Assembly: GCA_049511415.1 (NCBI GenBank)
Contig: JBEKYC010000089.1
Coordinates: 1 to 25,075, forward strand
Origin: Bog-159 sp049511415
Lineage (GTDB): Bacteria > Acidobacteriota > Terriglobia > Bryobacterales > Bryobacteraceae
Length of the DNA stretch: 25,075 nucleotides
Reading direction: 5' to 3'
Positions within the stretch are counted from its first letter, which is position 1. Each line of letters opens with the position of its first letter. The position numbers and the translations under genes are program-made. Shown piece after piece: positions 13,989-22,365 of this stretch. Below the pieces are notes generated by a model. It made no database searches, was not told where the DNA came from, and saw only the letters and a list, made by a program, of their open reading frames with translations.

Positions 13989-16577
13989 CTATTCGTCGCG
14001 CATGATCGCCAGCGGATTCACGAGCGACGCTCGCCGCGCCGGCAGCACGCTCGCGATCACAACCGCCACGGCCAGCGCCACCGGCGCGGCCAGCCAGACC
14101 CGTAGCGGTGGCAAACGGTTGTCCAGTGTGATTCCGGCCAGAAATCGCGCCAGCAGCAGCGATCCCAGCATCCCCGCCACGGTGCCCGCGCAAGCCAGCC
14201 GGCCGCCTTCTTTCAGCACCTCCCGAATCACCCGCCAACGCTGCGCTCCCAGCGCGATGCGCAGCGCCAGTTCACGCCGCCGCTGCCTGGCGATGTCGTT
14301 GAGCGCTCCAAACAGTCCCAGAACGCCGAGCATCAGCGCTATAGCGGCGCACGCCGTGAGGATCGCCGTGGCAATCCGCAAAGGCGCCAACCCTGTCTGC
14401 ATAAGCTGCGCCGCCAGCGTTTTCACGGACACCGGCCCAGCCGCCCCGCCCGGCACCGATTCAATCCTCCGCCGCAGATCCGTCAGCACGGGGCCGGTGA
14501 CCTCGCGCACGCCGGCAATCAACGTCATCGTGGGAGACGCGTCCTGTGACATCGGAAAATAGATGGCCGGGTCCACGTTCCGCTGGAACGCTGCCGGTGG
14601 CGCCGAACGCACTACGCCCACGATCGTAGTCCGCCGCCCCAGGTCGTCGATGACCGCGGCCCCCACTCCCTTCCCGCCGAAATAAACATCTGCCGCTTCC
14701 CGATTGATTACGCCGATGCGGCACCCGCCGGACAGCGGATCGTAGAGGCGTTCGCCCGCGATCACCGCCGTTCCCGTCGCGTCGAAGTAGCCCGGCGACA
14801 CCACGTTCACCTCCAGTTCGGCCCGTGCCAACGCCGTTGCCATCGGCACGCGAAAATGCGCCAGGGCGATCCCTCCCGCCGGGCCTGTCTGATTCGCCGG
14901 GTTGTAGTAGATCGTCGGCCGCTTCACCCTGCCGGACTGCTGCCCTTTGCGCCCGGCGACGATACCGATAATCTCCGCGGTCTGGCCCGAGAAATCCTGT
15001 ACGCTCCGACCCACCGTTTCCTCGCCGAACATCTCCCCGGCTGCCTCCTCGTTCACCATCGCCACCCGGCAGGCGCGATCCGCCACGCCGAACATTCGCC
15101 CCGCCTTGGGCCGCGGCTCAAAGAGCCGCAGGGAATCTGCCGTGAACCAACCAATGTCCAGGGCCAACTCGCGCAGCGGCAATTGTTGTCGATCGATGCG
15201 GAAAGACTGCCACTCCGGCTGGCTGCCCTGTGGCCTTCCCACCCATACCATCCCTGTAATACCCGGCATCGCCCGCGCCGCGCGCTCCACATCTTCGAAG
15301 TAGCCGATATCGACCTCCACGCCTGGACGCGCCCGCACGGTCGCCAGGATCGGGTGGCCCAGTCGATATCCCGCGCCTGCCTGAACTGCCGTGCGAAAAC
15401 CCTCCCGTAGAATCGCCGTCCCGATCACCAGCACGCAGCAACTCATCATCTGCGCCGCCACCAGTCCCGCGCGCAGCCGCCGGATCGCCCGCGACGGCCC
15501 GATATTTCCGCGCCGCAGCACGGTCACTGGACGGTCGTATGGAATCGCCATCAGCGGCAGAAGACCGCACCCGATGGTGATTCCCACACACGCCGCCGAG
15601 AGGCCCGCGATGCGCCACGGATCCAGCGCGAATACCAGATGCGCCGCATCCTGATCGAACAGCAGCGCCGGAATAATGTTGGCGGTCCATCCGGCCAGCA
15701 GCATGCCGGAAACACCGCCCGCCAAAGAAATCACCACGCTGTCCGCCAGTAATTCCCGGAAGAGTTGGCTCCTGCCGGCGCCCAACGCCACCCGCACCGA
15801 GAGGTCCTGCGATCGCGCGAAAGCCCGTCCCAACAGAAAAGCGGCGACATTGGCGCAGGCAATCAGGAATACGGCCCCGGCCGCCAAGCCCAGCAGCGTC
15901 CCCACGCGCGCCAAGCCGTCCGCCATAGCAGGAAGCACGCCGCTGTAAGGCAGCACCTGCATCTCGGCCGGCGCCAAGGCGTTCTGCGCCTGACGGATCG
16001 AAACGCCGCGCCGCAAACGCCCCAATACCCACAAATCCCGGCCGCTCCCCGCAACCTCGCGCAAACCGTCTTCCGGCAATTCCCTCCACAGATCCACGGC
16101 GCGGTCGCCATACAACCCGTCCAGGCCCGCCGGCGCAACGCGGCCGCCGAACCCGCGCTCCCGCAGGCGCTGGCTGATGACGCCGCCGCCTTTCAGCCAC
16201 AGGTGGAAAAGGCCCGCCAGATCAGGTGTCAGAGCGGCTACAGAAACCGTCTCCGCCTGGCCGGACACAGTCAGAGTGCCCGGCATCACGCGCGCCGCGC
16301 CCAGCCATTCGAAAACATCGCCATGATTCTCGATCGCCCGATACTCCGTGTACGACAGGGGCCCCGCTTCACGATGCCCTGCGCGCCCGAAGATCGAAAC
16401 CACCCGGTCGCCCAACCGCAGCGCGGCATTTGGGCGGATCAAGCCCTGCACGAAGCCGTAAATGGTAAGGTCGCTACCCACGCCCAGCGCAATCGTAAAC
16501 CACAGCGCCAGCGCCAGTCCGGGCGACCGCGCAAAACTTCTCGCCGCGTATCGAAGGTCGTTCAGAATGCGAGACAA
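13989..16577 (-). CDS. Divergent ADOP-type FtsX/MacB-like permease with internally duplicated segment (862 aa)
   Basis: The ends match ADOP permeases: N-terminal LNDLRYAARSFARSPG with first helix (20-47), first FtsX core (about 225-345, FLIACANVAAFLLGRAFA and QDLSVRVALGAGRSQL), and last FtsX core (about 735-850, RRRELALRIALGAQRWRV and VLPARRASLVNPLA). The middle is unusual. The first periplasmic domain is short (about 50-205). The second carries two copies of a MacB-like unit: 473-545 (IGWFTADSLRLFEP, AMVNEEAAGEMFG, AEIIGIVAG) and about 590-657 (VSPGYFDATGTAVI, GVINREAADVYFG, TTIVGVVRS). Start is TTG 16577 with AGGA about 7 bases upstream; the N terminus aligns with ADOP starts. No ATPase is adjacent. 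It precedes the cytochrome gene by 46 bp on the same strand. Confidence 0.88.
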   Translation of the reverse strand: MSRILNDLRYAARSFARSPGLALALWFTIALGVGSDLTIYGFVQGLIRPNAALRLGDRVVSIFGRAGHREAGPLSYTEYRAIENHGDVFEWLGAARVMPGTLTVSGQAETVSVAALTPDLAGLFHLWLKGGGVISQRLRERGFGGRVAPAGLDGLYGDRAVDLWRELPEDGLREVAGSGRDLWVLGRLRRGVSIRQAQNALAPAEMQVLPYSGVLPAMADGLARVGTLLGLAAGAVFLIACANVAAFLLGRAFARSQDLSVRVALGAGRSQLFRELLADSVVISLAGGVSGMLLAGWTANIIPALLFDQDAAHLVFALDPWRIAGLSAACVGITIGCGLLPLMAIPYDRPVTVLRRGNIGPSRAIRRLRAGLVAAQMMSCCVLVIGTAILREGFRTAVQAGAGYRLGHPILATVRARPGVEVDIGYFEDVERAARAMPGITGMVWVGRPQGSQPEWQSFRIDRQQLPLRELALDIGWFTADSLRLFEPRPKAGRMFGVADRACRVAMVNEEAAGEMFGEETVGRSVQDFSGQTAEIIGIVAGRKGQQSGRVKRPTIYYNPANQTGPAGGIALAHFRVPMATALARAELEVNVVSPGYFDATGTAVIAGERLYDPLSGGCRIGVINREAADVYFGGKGVGAAVIDDLGRRTTIVGVVRSAPPAAFQRNVDPAIYFPMSQDASPTMTLIAGVREVTGPVLTDLRRRIESVPGGAAGPVSVKTLAAQLMQTGLAPLRIATAILTACAAIALMLGVLGLFGALNDIARQRRRELALRIALGAQRWRVIREVLKEGGRLACAGTVAGMLGSLLLARFLAGITLDNRLPPLRVWLAAPVALAVAVVIASVLPARRASLVNPLAIMRDE

Positions 16578-16676
16578 TCCGTTTTCCTATGCAACTGGAA
16601 AGCCGCGCGGATACATCCGTTTTGCCCGCATTTGGCCCCGGAACCACGTTGCCGCGTTCGTTTCCGCGCCAACTAC

Positions 16677-16690
16677 GTCCGCATGCGGAC
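16677..16690. promoter_or_regulatory. 14-bp perfect palindrome, possible operator
   Basis: GTCCGCATGCGGAC is a perfect inverted repeat without a spacer, lying 22 bases before the DUF1801 gene start and within the divergent region shared with the second ADOP gene. It is a plausible dimeric-regulator site; a chance GC-rich palindrome is also possible. No regulator gene is adjacent. Confidence 0.3.
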
Positions 16691-16711
16691 ACCTCGTAGG
16701 ATAATCCGTAA

Positions 16712-17086
16712 ATGGCCACGAGCAACTTCAATTCCGTTGACGAGTACATCGGCGCGCAGCCCGTCGCCGTTCGCGAAACACTCGAACGCGTGCGCGGCGC
16801 CATCCGCAAGGCCGTGCCGGAAGCTGCGGAGGTCATCTCCTACGGCATGCCCACCTACAAGCTCGCTGGTGGCCGCCTGCTCTATTTTGCGGCCTGGAAG
16901 CAGCACTACGCGCTCTACGGTGCCACGGCTCCGCTGGTCGCCGCATTCCGCGCCGAACTGGCGCCGTACCCGATCGAAAAAGGCACCATCCGCTTCCCGC
17001 TCGCCGCACCCGTCCCCGTGAAACTGATTGCGCGCATCGCAAAATTCCGCGCCAGGGAAATCATTGCCCGCGCCGCCGCCACCTGA
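16712..17086 (+). CDS. DUF1801 / YdhG-like protein
   Basis: The 124 aa match DUF1801: N-terminal SVDEYIGAQP, the helix VRETLERVRGAIRKAVPEA, the signature EVISYGMPTYKLAGGRLLYF, then AAWKQHYALYG and IEKGTIRFPL near the C terminus. B. subtilis YdhG of this family has a frataxin-like fold and has been proposed as an iron chaperone; for most members the role is unknown. ATG at 16712. A 14-bp palindrome lies 22 bases upstream, and a TAGGATAAT sequence just before the start could serve as -10 or SD. It is followed by the amidohydrolase gene after 23 bases on the same strand, and divergent from the ADOP permease gene. Confidence 0.88.
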   Translation: MATSNFNSVDEYIGAQPVAVRETLERVRGAIRKAVPEAAEVISYGMPTYKLAGGRLLYFAAWKQHYALYGATAPLVAAFRAELAPYPIEKGTIRFPLAAPVPVKLIARIAKFRAREIIARAAAT

Positions 17087-17109
17087 TCGAACCGCGGGAG
17101 GAAGATCCT

Positions 17110-18381
17110 ATGCCATCCTTGCAGCTCACTCTAGGAGCTTTCAGCATGCTTAGCCTTTGTGCTGCCGCTCAGCCAGGCCCTTCACAGTTGCCTGCGCAGA
17201 GCAAACGGATCGTGATTCGAGCCAGCACGCTGCTGGATGGCAAAGGCCGCGTGCAGCACAATACCCGCGTCGTGATCGAAGTTTCGCGGATTCGCGCCAT
17301 TGATCCGAAAGCCGCGCCTGTGGATTACGACTTGCGCGGTTTGACGGTCTTGCCCGGCTGGATTGACGCGCATGTGCACATCACCTGGAGCTTCGGTCCG
17401 GACGGAAAAAATGCAGGCCAGGGAGGGACCACCCAGGAAGCCGCGTATGCCGCGGCCTCCAATGCATGGCTGACCTTGATGGCGGGCTTTACCACCATCC
17501 AAAGCGTCGGTTCGCCCACCGACGTTCCCTTGCGCGATGCCATTGCCAAAGGCTTGCTCCCCGGCCCGCGCATCCTGACGGCCGTCGAACCGCTCATGGG
17601 GCGAGGCGCGCAGACCGGAACGCCGGATGAAATCCGCGCCTTCGTGCGGAAGCAAAAGGAAGCCGGGGCGGATTTGATCAAAATCTACGCGTCGGGCGGC
17701 ATGACCCGCGGCGCAATGACAATGTCACAGGAGCAATTGAAAGCGGCCTGCGATGAAGCCGGGAAACAGGGGCTGCGCACGCTCGTCCATGCTTTTAGAG
17801 ATGCAGTGCGTGCCGCAACGCTTGCCGGATGCACGCAAGTGGAACACGGCTTGGGGGCCTCGGACGACGATCTGCGATTGATGGCCGAACGCGGGACATA
17901 TCTTGATCCACAAGCCGGGCTGCTGCTTGACACCTATCTCCGGTACAAGGACCGCTATCTCGCCGCACCCTATTATACGGAAGAAGGTTTTGCGGCGATG
18001 AAAGGTCTCATCCCGGCGCACCAGGAATTCATTCAACGTGCCGTACGGATTCCGGGCCTGAAGATTGTCTACGGCACCGACGCCGTGGCGGGCGTGCACG
18101 GCCGGAATGCGGAGGACTTCATTAACCGCGTGCGCGGCGGTGGAGTAGACCCCATGGCGGCAATGGTCTCTGCGAACTCACTCGGCGCGGAAGCGCTTGG
18201 CATGGCCGATCGGATCGGATCGATTGCGCCCGGCATGCAGGCGGACATCATCGCCGTCGATGGCGATCCCCAGAAAGACATTACGGCCGTCCGTCGCGTC
18301 GTATTTGTGATGAAGGGTGGGGTAGTTTACAAGAACGTCGCGCGCAGCGCGATCCCTGTTGATGCAGGTCTGAAACCTTGA
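17110..18381 (+). CDS. Exported amidohydrolase (imidazolonepropionase/prolidase-like)
   Basis: This is a metal-dependent hydrolase of the amidohydrolase superfamily, 423 aa. The metal-site motifs appear in order: DAHVHIT (first His pair), LIKIYASGGM with the bridging (carboxylatable) Lys, TLVHAFRDA, TQVEHGLG and VYGTDAVAG with the final Asp. A C-terminal beta-sandwich segment follows (GSIAPGMQADIIAVDGDP, VFVMKGGVVYKN). The N terminus (PSLQLTLGAFSMLSLCAAAQP) looks like a signal peptide, as in exported relatives that cleave dipeptides or lactams; the substrate is unknown. A strong SD (GGGAGGAAG) precedes ATG 17110. It follows DUF1801 by 23 bases, and eno begins 66 bases after its stop. Confidence 0.88.
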   Translation: MPSLQLTLGAFSMLSLCAAAQPGPSQLPAQSKRIVIRASTLLDGKGRVQHNTRVVIEVSRIRAIDPKAAPVDYDLRGLTVLPGWIDAHVHITWSFGPDGKNAGQGGTTQEAAYAAASNAWLTLMAGFTTIQSVGSPTDVPLRDAIAKGLLPGPRILTAVEPLMGRGAQTGTPDEIRAFVRKQKEAGADLIKIYASGGMTRGAMTMSQEQLKAACDEAGKQGLRTLVHAFRDAVRAATLAGCTQVEHGLGASDDDLRLMAERGTYLDPQAGLLLDTYLRYKDRYLAAPYYTEEGFAAMKGLIPAHQEFIQRAVRIPGLKIVYGTDAVAGVHGRNAEDFINRVRGGGVDPMAAMVSANSLGAEALGMADRIGSIAPGMQADIIAVDGDPQKDITAVRRVVFVMKGGVVYKNVARSAIPVDAGLKP

Positions 18382-18430
18382 CTCGACTGTAACGCGATGT
18401 AACGGCGCGTTCCCGCGCTGTCTGCTATTT

Positions 18431-18436
18431 TATAGT
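18431..18436 (+). promoter_or_regulatory. Candidate -10 element for eno
   Basis: TATAGT lies 11 bases before the eno start, in a short A/T-rich patch in otherwise GC-rich sequence. The -35 region (about 18408-18414, CGTTCCC) is poor. If used, the transcript would start about 5 bases before ATG, nearly leaderless, which fits the missing SD. A direct repeat TGTAACG (18388 and 18398 areas) lies upstream. Confidence 0.3.
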
Positions 18437-18447
18437 TTCACACTCTT

Positions 18448-19731
18448 ATGACCACTATCATACGCATCACTGGCCGCGAAGTCTTGGATTCCCGCGGCAA
18501 CCCCACCGTTGAAGCGGATGTTCATCTGGCCGACGGCAGCATGGGCAGGGCGGCTGTGCCCTCCGGCGCATCCACCGGCGAATACGAAGCCGTCGAACTC
18601 CGTGATGGCGACAAGTCGCGTTACCTCGGCAAAGGCACCCGGAAGGCCGTAGGACACATCAACGGCGAAATCGCCGAAAGCCTGCGCGGCAAGTCCGCCG
18701 CCCGCCAGGCCGAGTTGGACGCCCACATGATCGAACTCGACGGCACCGAGAACAAGGGACGTCTGGGCGCCAATGCCATCCTGGCCGTCTCCATGGCCGC
18801 CGCCCGCGCCGCGGCCGCTTCCCAACACACCCCGCTCTACCGCTATCTGGGCGGAGCCGGCGCGCGCGTGCTGCCCGTGCCCATGATGAACGTGCTTAAC
18901 GGCGGCGCGCACGCCGACAATTCCGTGGACGTCCAGGAGTTCATGATCGCGCCGTTCGGCGCGGCAAAATTCTCCGAATCGCTACGCATGGGCGTCGAAG
19001 TATTTCACACCCTCAAGGGCGTGCTGAAAAAGCGCGGCTATTCCACCGCCGTCGGCGACGAAGGCGGTTTCGCCCCCAATCTGAAATCCAACATCGAAGC
19101 CCTCGAAGTGCTCCTCGAAGCCATCGAGAAGGCCGGTTACAAGCCCGGCGAGCAGATCGGCATCTGCCTCGATCCAGCCGCCAGCGAGTTCTACATCGAT
19201 GGCCAGTACGTTTTCAAGAAATCCGACAAGAGTCAGCGCTCTTCCGACCAGATGGTCGAATTCTGGGCCGACTGGGTGCGCCAGTATCCCGCCATCATCT
19301 CCCTCGAAGACGGCATGTCGGAAGAAGATTGGGACGGTTGGAAAACGCTGACCGATACCCTCGGCGGCAAAATCCAGCTAGTCGGCGACGACATCTTCGT
19401 CACCAACCCCGCCATCTTCAAACGCGGCATTGAACGCGGCATTGCCAATTCCATCCTCATCAAGTTGAACCAGATCGGCACGGTCACCGAAACGCTGGAG
19501 TGCATGTACATGGCCTCCCGCGCCAACTACACCGCCGTCGTTTCGCACCGCTCCGGCGAGACCGAAGATCCTTTCATCGCCGATTTCGTGGTCGCCACCA
19601 ACGCCGGCCAGATCAAAACCGGCTCCGCCAGCCGCACCGACCGCATTGCCAAGTACAACCAGTTGCTGCGCATCGAAGAGGACCTGGGCGCCGCCGCGCA
19701 GTTCGCCGGACGCAAGGCGTACAGCCGCTAG
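18448..19731 (+). CDS. eno: Enolase (phosphopyruvate hydratase)
   Basis: Enolase interconverts 2-phosphoglycerate and phosphoenolpyruvate. The 427 aa match the family throughout: RGNPTVEADVHLADGS, VPSGASTGEYEAVELRD, PMMNVLNGGAHADNSVD, the catalytic Glu region GDEGGFAPN, EFYIDGQY, metal ligands in SLEDGMSEEDW and LVGDDIFVTN, LIKLNQIGTVTET with the catalytic Lys, VSHRSGETEDPFIAD, and KTGSASRTDRIAKYNQLLRIEE at the C terminus. Length is standard. The ATG at 18448 starts the usual TTIIRITGREVLDSRGNPT sequence. No SD is visible. gpmA, the preceding step of glycolysis, follows after 9 bases, so the pair is almost certainly an operon. Confidence 0.98.
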   Translation: MTTIIRITGREVLDSRGNPTVEADVHLADGSMGRAAVPSGASTGEYEAVELRDGDKSRYLGKGTRKAVGHINGEIAESLRGKSAARQAELDAHMIELDGTENKGRLGANAILAVSMAAARAAAASQHTPLYRYLGGAGARVLPVPMMNVLNGGAHADNSVDVQEFMIAPFGAAKFSESLRMGVEVFHTLKGVLKKRGYSTAVGDEGGFAPNLKSNIEALEVLLEAIEKAGYKPGEQIGICLDPAASEFYIDGQYVFKKSDKSQRSSDQMVEFWADWVRQYPAIISLEDGMSEEDWDGWKTLTDTLGGKIQLVGDDIFVTNPAIFKRGIERGIANSILIKLNQIGTVTETLECMYMASRANYTAVVSHRSGETEDPFIADFVVATNAGQIKTGSASRTDRIAKYNQLLRIEEDLGAAAQFAGRKAYSR

Positions 19732-19740
19732 GAGCCGCCC

Positions 19741-20487
19741 ATGCACAAAATCGTCTTGCTCCGCCACGGCGAAAGCGACTGGAACCGCGAAAACCGCTTC
19801 ACTGGCTGGACCGATGTAGATCTCTCCGAAAAAGGCCGGCACGAAGCCCGCGAAGCTGGAGTCACCCTCCGCGCCGAAGGCTATGCGTTCGACGTCGCCC
19901 ACACCTCCGTGCTCAAGCGCGCAATCCGCACCCTGTGGATGACCCTCGACGAGCTCGACCAGATGTGGATTCCGGTCCACCGCTCCTGGCGCTTGAACGA
20001 GCGCCACTACGGCGCGCTGCAAGGTCTGAATAAGTCCGAGACCGCCGCCAAGTTCGGCGAGGACCAGGTGAAAATCTGGCGCCGCAGCTACGACGTGCCG
20101 CCGCCGCCCCTGACAGCCGACGACGAGCGCTACCCCGGCCACGACCCGCGCTATAAGTCTCTCACGGCCGAGGAACTTCCGCTTACTGAGTGTCTCAAGG
20201 ACACCGTCGCCCGCTTTCTGCCCTACTGGCAATCCACCATCGCGCCGGCCGTGCGCGATGGTCAACGCGTCCTGATCGCCGCCCACGGCAATAGCCTCCG
20301 TGCCCTGGTCAAGTATCTCGACAACGTCTCTGAGGAAGCCATCGTCGCACTCAACATCCCCACCGGCATTCCGTTGGTCTACGAGTTAGACGATCAACTG
20401 AAGCCGCTGCGTAGTTACTATCTCGGCGATCAAGAAAAAATCAAAGCTGCTATGGAGGCGGTAGCTGCGCAGGGTAAGAAGAAGTAA
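19741..20487 (+). CDS. gpmA: 2,3-bisphosphoglycerate-dependent phosphoglycerate mutase
   Basis: GpmA interconverts 3- and 2-phosphoglycerate through a phosphohistidine. The catalytic histidine is His9 in LLRHGESDWNRENRFTGW; the family motifs DVDLSEKGRHEA, TSVLKRAIRTLW, LNERHYGALQGLNK, KIWRRSYDVPPP and the second active-site His in LIAAHGNSLRALVKYL follow in order. At 248 aa it is a standard dPGM, rather longer than dimeric short versions. AGGAG overlapping the eno stop gives an SD 7 bases from ATG. eno is 9 bases upstream, so the two enzymes should be co-expressed. It converges on the CocE-type hydrolase with only 5 bases between stops. Confidence 0.97.
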   Translation: MHKIVLLRHGESDWNRENRFTGWTDVDLSEKGRHEAREAGVTLRAEGYAFDVAHTSVLKRAIRTLWMTLDELDQMWIPVHRSWRLNERHYGALQGLNKSETAAKFGEDQVKIWRRSYDVPPPPLTADDERYPGHDPRYKSLTAEELPLTECLKDTVARFLPYWQSTIAPAVRDGQRVLIAAHGNSLRALVKYLDNVSEEAIVALNIPTGIPLVYELDDQLKPLRSYYLGDQEKIKAAMEAVAAQGKKK

Positions 20488-20492
20488 CAAAG

Positions 20493-22331
20493 TCACGGCT
20501 GTGCCAGAATCCGGACTTCCGATGCTGCCTCCGGCGTGTGATAAACACGCTCCGTAGCCTTGACAAAATCCGCGGTCGTCGCTGCCGCCGCGTCGACAAA
20601 CGTCTGTGGATTGAGATCGGTGAGCGGAAACCACGAGCTCTGTATCTGCACCATCACGCGGTGTCCCCGCCGGAACGTGTGGTCGATGTCCGGCATCTGA
20701 AAACCCACGGCGGTGATCTGGCCCGGAATCATCGCCTCCGGTTGCGACCAGGAATTTCGGAACTTCGCGCGCATCGGCTCCCCGCGCACGAGCTGCTGGT
20801 ATCCCGCGGGGTACACATCGATTATCTTCACATCGAAATCGGAATCCGTGCCGCTGGTCGACACTTGCAGATGCGGCGACACTGGGCCCAGGAGCGTGAG
20901 ATCCTCCTGCAAGGGTTCGCTGGTATACGAGAGAACGTCGCGCCGCGCGCCGGCAAAGCGCTGATCGGCATACATGAATTCGCTGCCAAGGTCTGTCGGA
21001 GAGTGTTCCAAGTACGGCACGGGCGATTTCGGATCGCTCACATACTCGTCATAAGGCTGCTCCGCCGCCGCCGGAGCGTCGAAGCTCAGCTTCCCGTTCG
21101 CGTGAAGGTAAAGCGATCGCTTGACGGCGTTTGCCGCTGGCCAGGCATTCTCCCTGATCCAGCGGTTCGAGCCGGTTTGGAAAACCACCGCCTTTGTGAG
21201 TTCTGCCGCGGGCCCGTCCTTAAGATAGTGCTCGAAGAAAGGAAATGCGATCTGCTCCCGGAAGTACTCAGCCGTCGGCGCTTGAAAGTCCATCGCTCCA
21301 AGCGATTTTCCTTGCGTGCGTATCCATCCGCCATGCGCCCACGGCCCCATCACCAGTGTGGTCTGAATGGTGGGGTTTTGCCGGCTGATCGCGTCGTAGG
21401 TCCCAAGAGTTCCCGCCAGGTCTTCCGCATCGAACCACCCTCCAACCAGCAGCACCGGGCAGTGAACGTTTTTCAAGTACGGGGCGTTGTTCCGCGCGCG
21501 CCAATAGTCGTCGTACGTGTTGTGGTTCACGTTTTGGTCGAACAGAGGATTGTGGATGAGCGCCTTAAAGCGGCTTAAAGCGGGTCCGTTCCGTAGAAAG
21601 AAGTCGTAGCCATCCGCGGTCCCGTAATCGAACGCGTGACCCGGATGCGAGGGCGGCATATCCGGACCGTCCGAACGAATCCAGAAGTAATTGGAGTACA
21701 GCAGAAATTGCTCGGCGAGCATAAACGCGCCGTTTTGGTACGCGTCATCGCCATGGAAAAGATCGGTCATGGGCGCTTCGGGTGACGCCGCCTGGATCGC
21801 CGGGTGCGAGTTGATAATGGACGAGGCCGCGTAAAAGCCCGGATATGAGACGCCCCAGATACCGGCCTTTCCGTTATTCCCGTTGCTGTTTCGCAGCAAC
21901 CAGTCGATCGAATCGTGCGCATCGGTGCTCTCGTCCGTCTGGCCCGGCGCGGGATTTTCGATATGCGACCGCATGTCCACGAAACTGCCCTCGGACTGGT
22001 ATCGCCCGCGCACATCCTGAAAAACGAAAATGTACCCCGAACGGTCGAACGACTGGGCCGGACCAAGCTGCCGGCGAAAATGACTCTCTCCGTACGGCGC
22101 AACGCCGAACGGCGTCCGCATGATCAGGAACGGATACGCGCGGCTGGTATCTTTCGGCATGTACACCTGGGTGAAGAGCTTCACGCCGTCTCGCATCGGG
22201 ATGCGAAACTCGCGCTTCGTATAGTGCGCCTCCGTGCCGTTAAGCTGACCCTCGGCCCAATACCACGCGCCAGCCCCTACCGCGATCAAAAGCAGCCCCA
22301 TCGGAAGCAGCCGCTTGCGGAATGTTCTCAT
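20493..22331 (-). CDS. CocE/NonD family hydrolase, membrane-anchored or exported
   Basis: The protein (612 aa) begins with a basic N terminus and hydrophobic segment (RKRLLPMGLLLIAVGAGAWY), a signal anchor or signal peptide. It continues as an alpha/beta hydrolase of the X-Pro dipeptidyl-peptidase S15/CocE type. Visible elements are the RDGVKLFTQVYMPK entry, VFQDVRGRYQSEG, nucleophile motif GVSYPG (Ser162), the Asp strand LVGGWFDAEDLAG, and the His in MGPWAHGGW. The C-terminal jelly-roll domain follows (VSPHLQVSTSGTDSDFDVKI, RRGHRVMVQIQSSWFP). Related enzymes cleave esters or amides such as cephalosporin esters, cocaine or proline peptides; the substrate is unknown. ATG 22331 is chosen over the longer frame to 22409, which would overlap hipA and bury the hydrophobic segment. 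hipA ends 34 bases upstream, so it may lie in the hip transcript. Confidence 0.9.
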   Translation of the reverse strand: MRTFRKRLLPMGLLLIAVGAGAWYWAEGQLNGTEAHYTKREFRIPMRDGVKLFTQVYMPKDTSRAYPFLIMRTPFGVAPYGESHFRRQLGPAQSFDRSGYIFVFQDVRGRYQSEGSFVDMRSHIENPAPGQTDESTDAHDSIDWLLRNSNGNNGKAGIWGVSYPGFYAASSIINSHPAIQAASPEAPMTDLFHGDDAYQNGAFMLAEQFLLYSNYFWIRSDGPDMPPSHPGHAFDYGTADGYDFFLRNGPALSRFKALIHNPLFDQNVNHNTYDDYWRARNNAPYLKNVHCPVLLVGGWFDAEDLAGTLGTYDAISRQNPTIQTTLVMGPWAHGGWIRTQGKSLGAMDFQAPTAEYFREQIAFPFFEHYLKDGPAAELTKAVVFQTGSNRWIRENAWPAANAVKRSLYLHANGKLSFDAPAAAEQPYDEYVSDPKSPVPYLEHSPTDLGSEFMYADQRFAGARRDVLSYTSEPLQEDLTLLGPVSPHLQVSTSGTDSDFDVKIIDVYPAGYQQLVRGEPMRAKFRNSWSQPEAMIPGQITAVGFQMPDIDHTFRRGHRVMVQIQSSWFPLTDLNPQTFVDAAAATTADFVKATERVYHTPEAASEVRILAQP

Positions 22332-22365
22332 TGACCCCAACCCCTCCGCCGCAGCCCGCCAGACA

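Noticed and set aside
15118..16200. 360-aa second minus-strand frame inside the ADOP gene
   Set aside because: Gly/Arg-rich frame shadow of the permease with no recognisable domain.
19378..20286. 302-aa minus-strand open frame across eno and gpmA
   Set aside because: It lies antisense to two certain glycolytic genes, its composition reflects the high-GC third-position pattern of the other strand, and it shows no family motifs.
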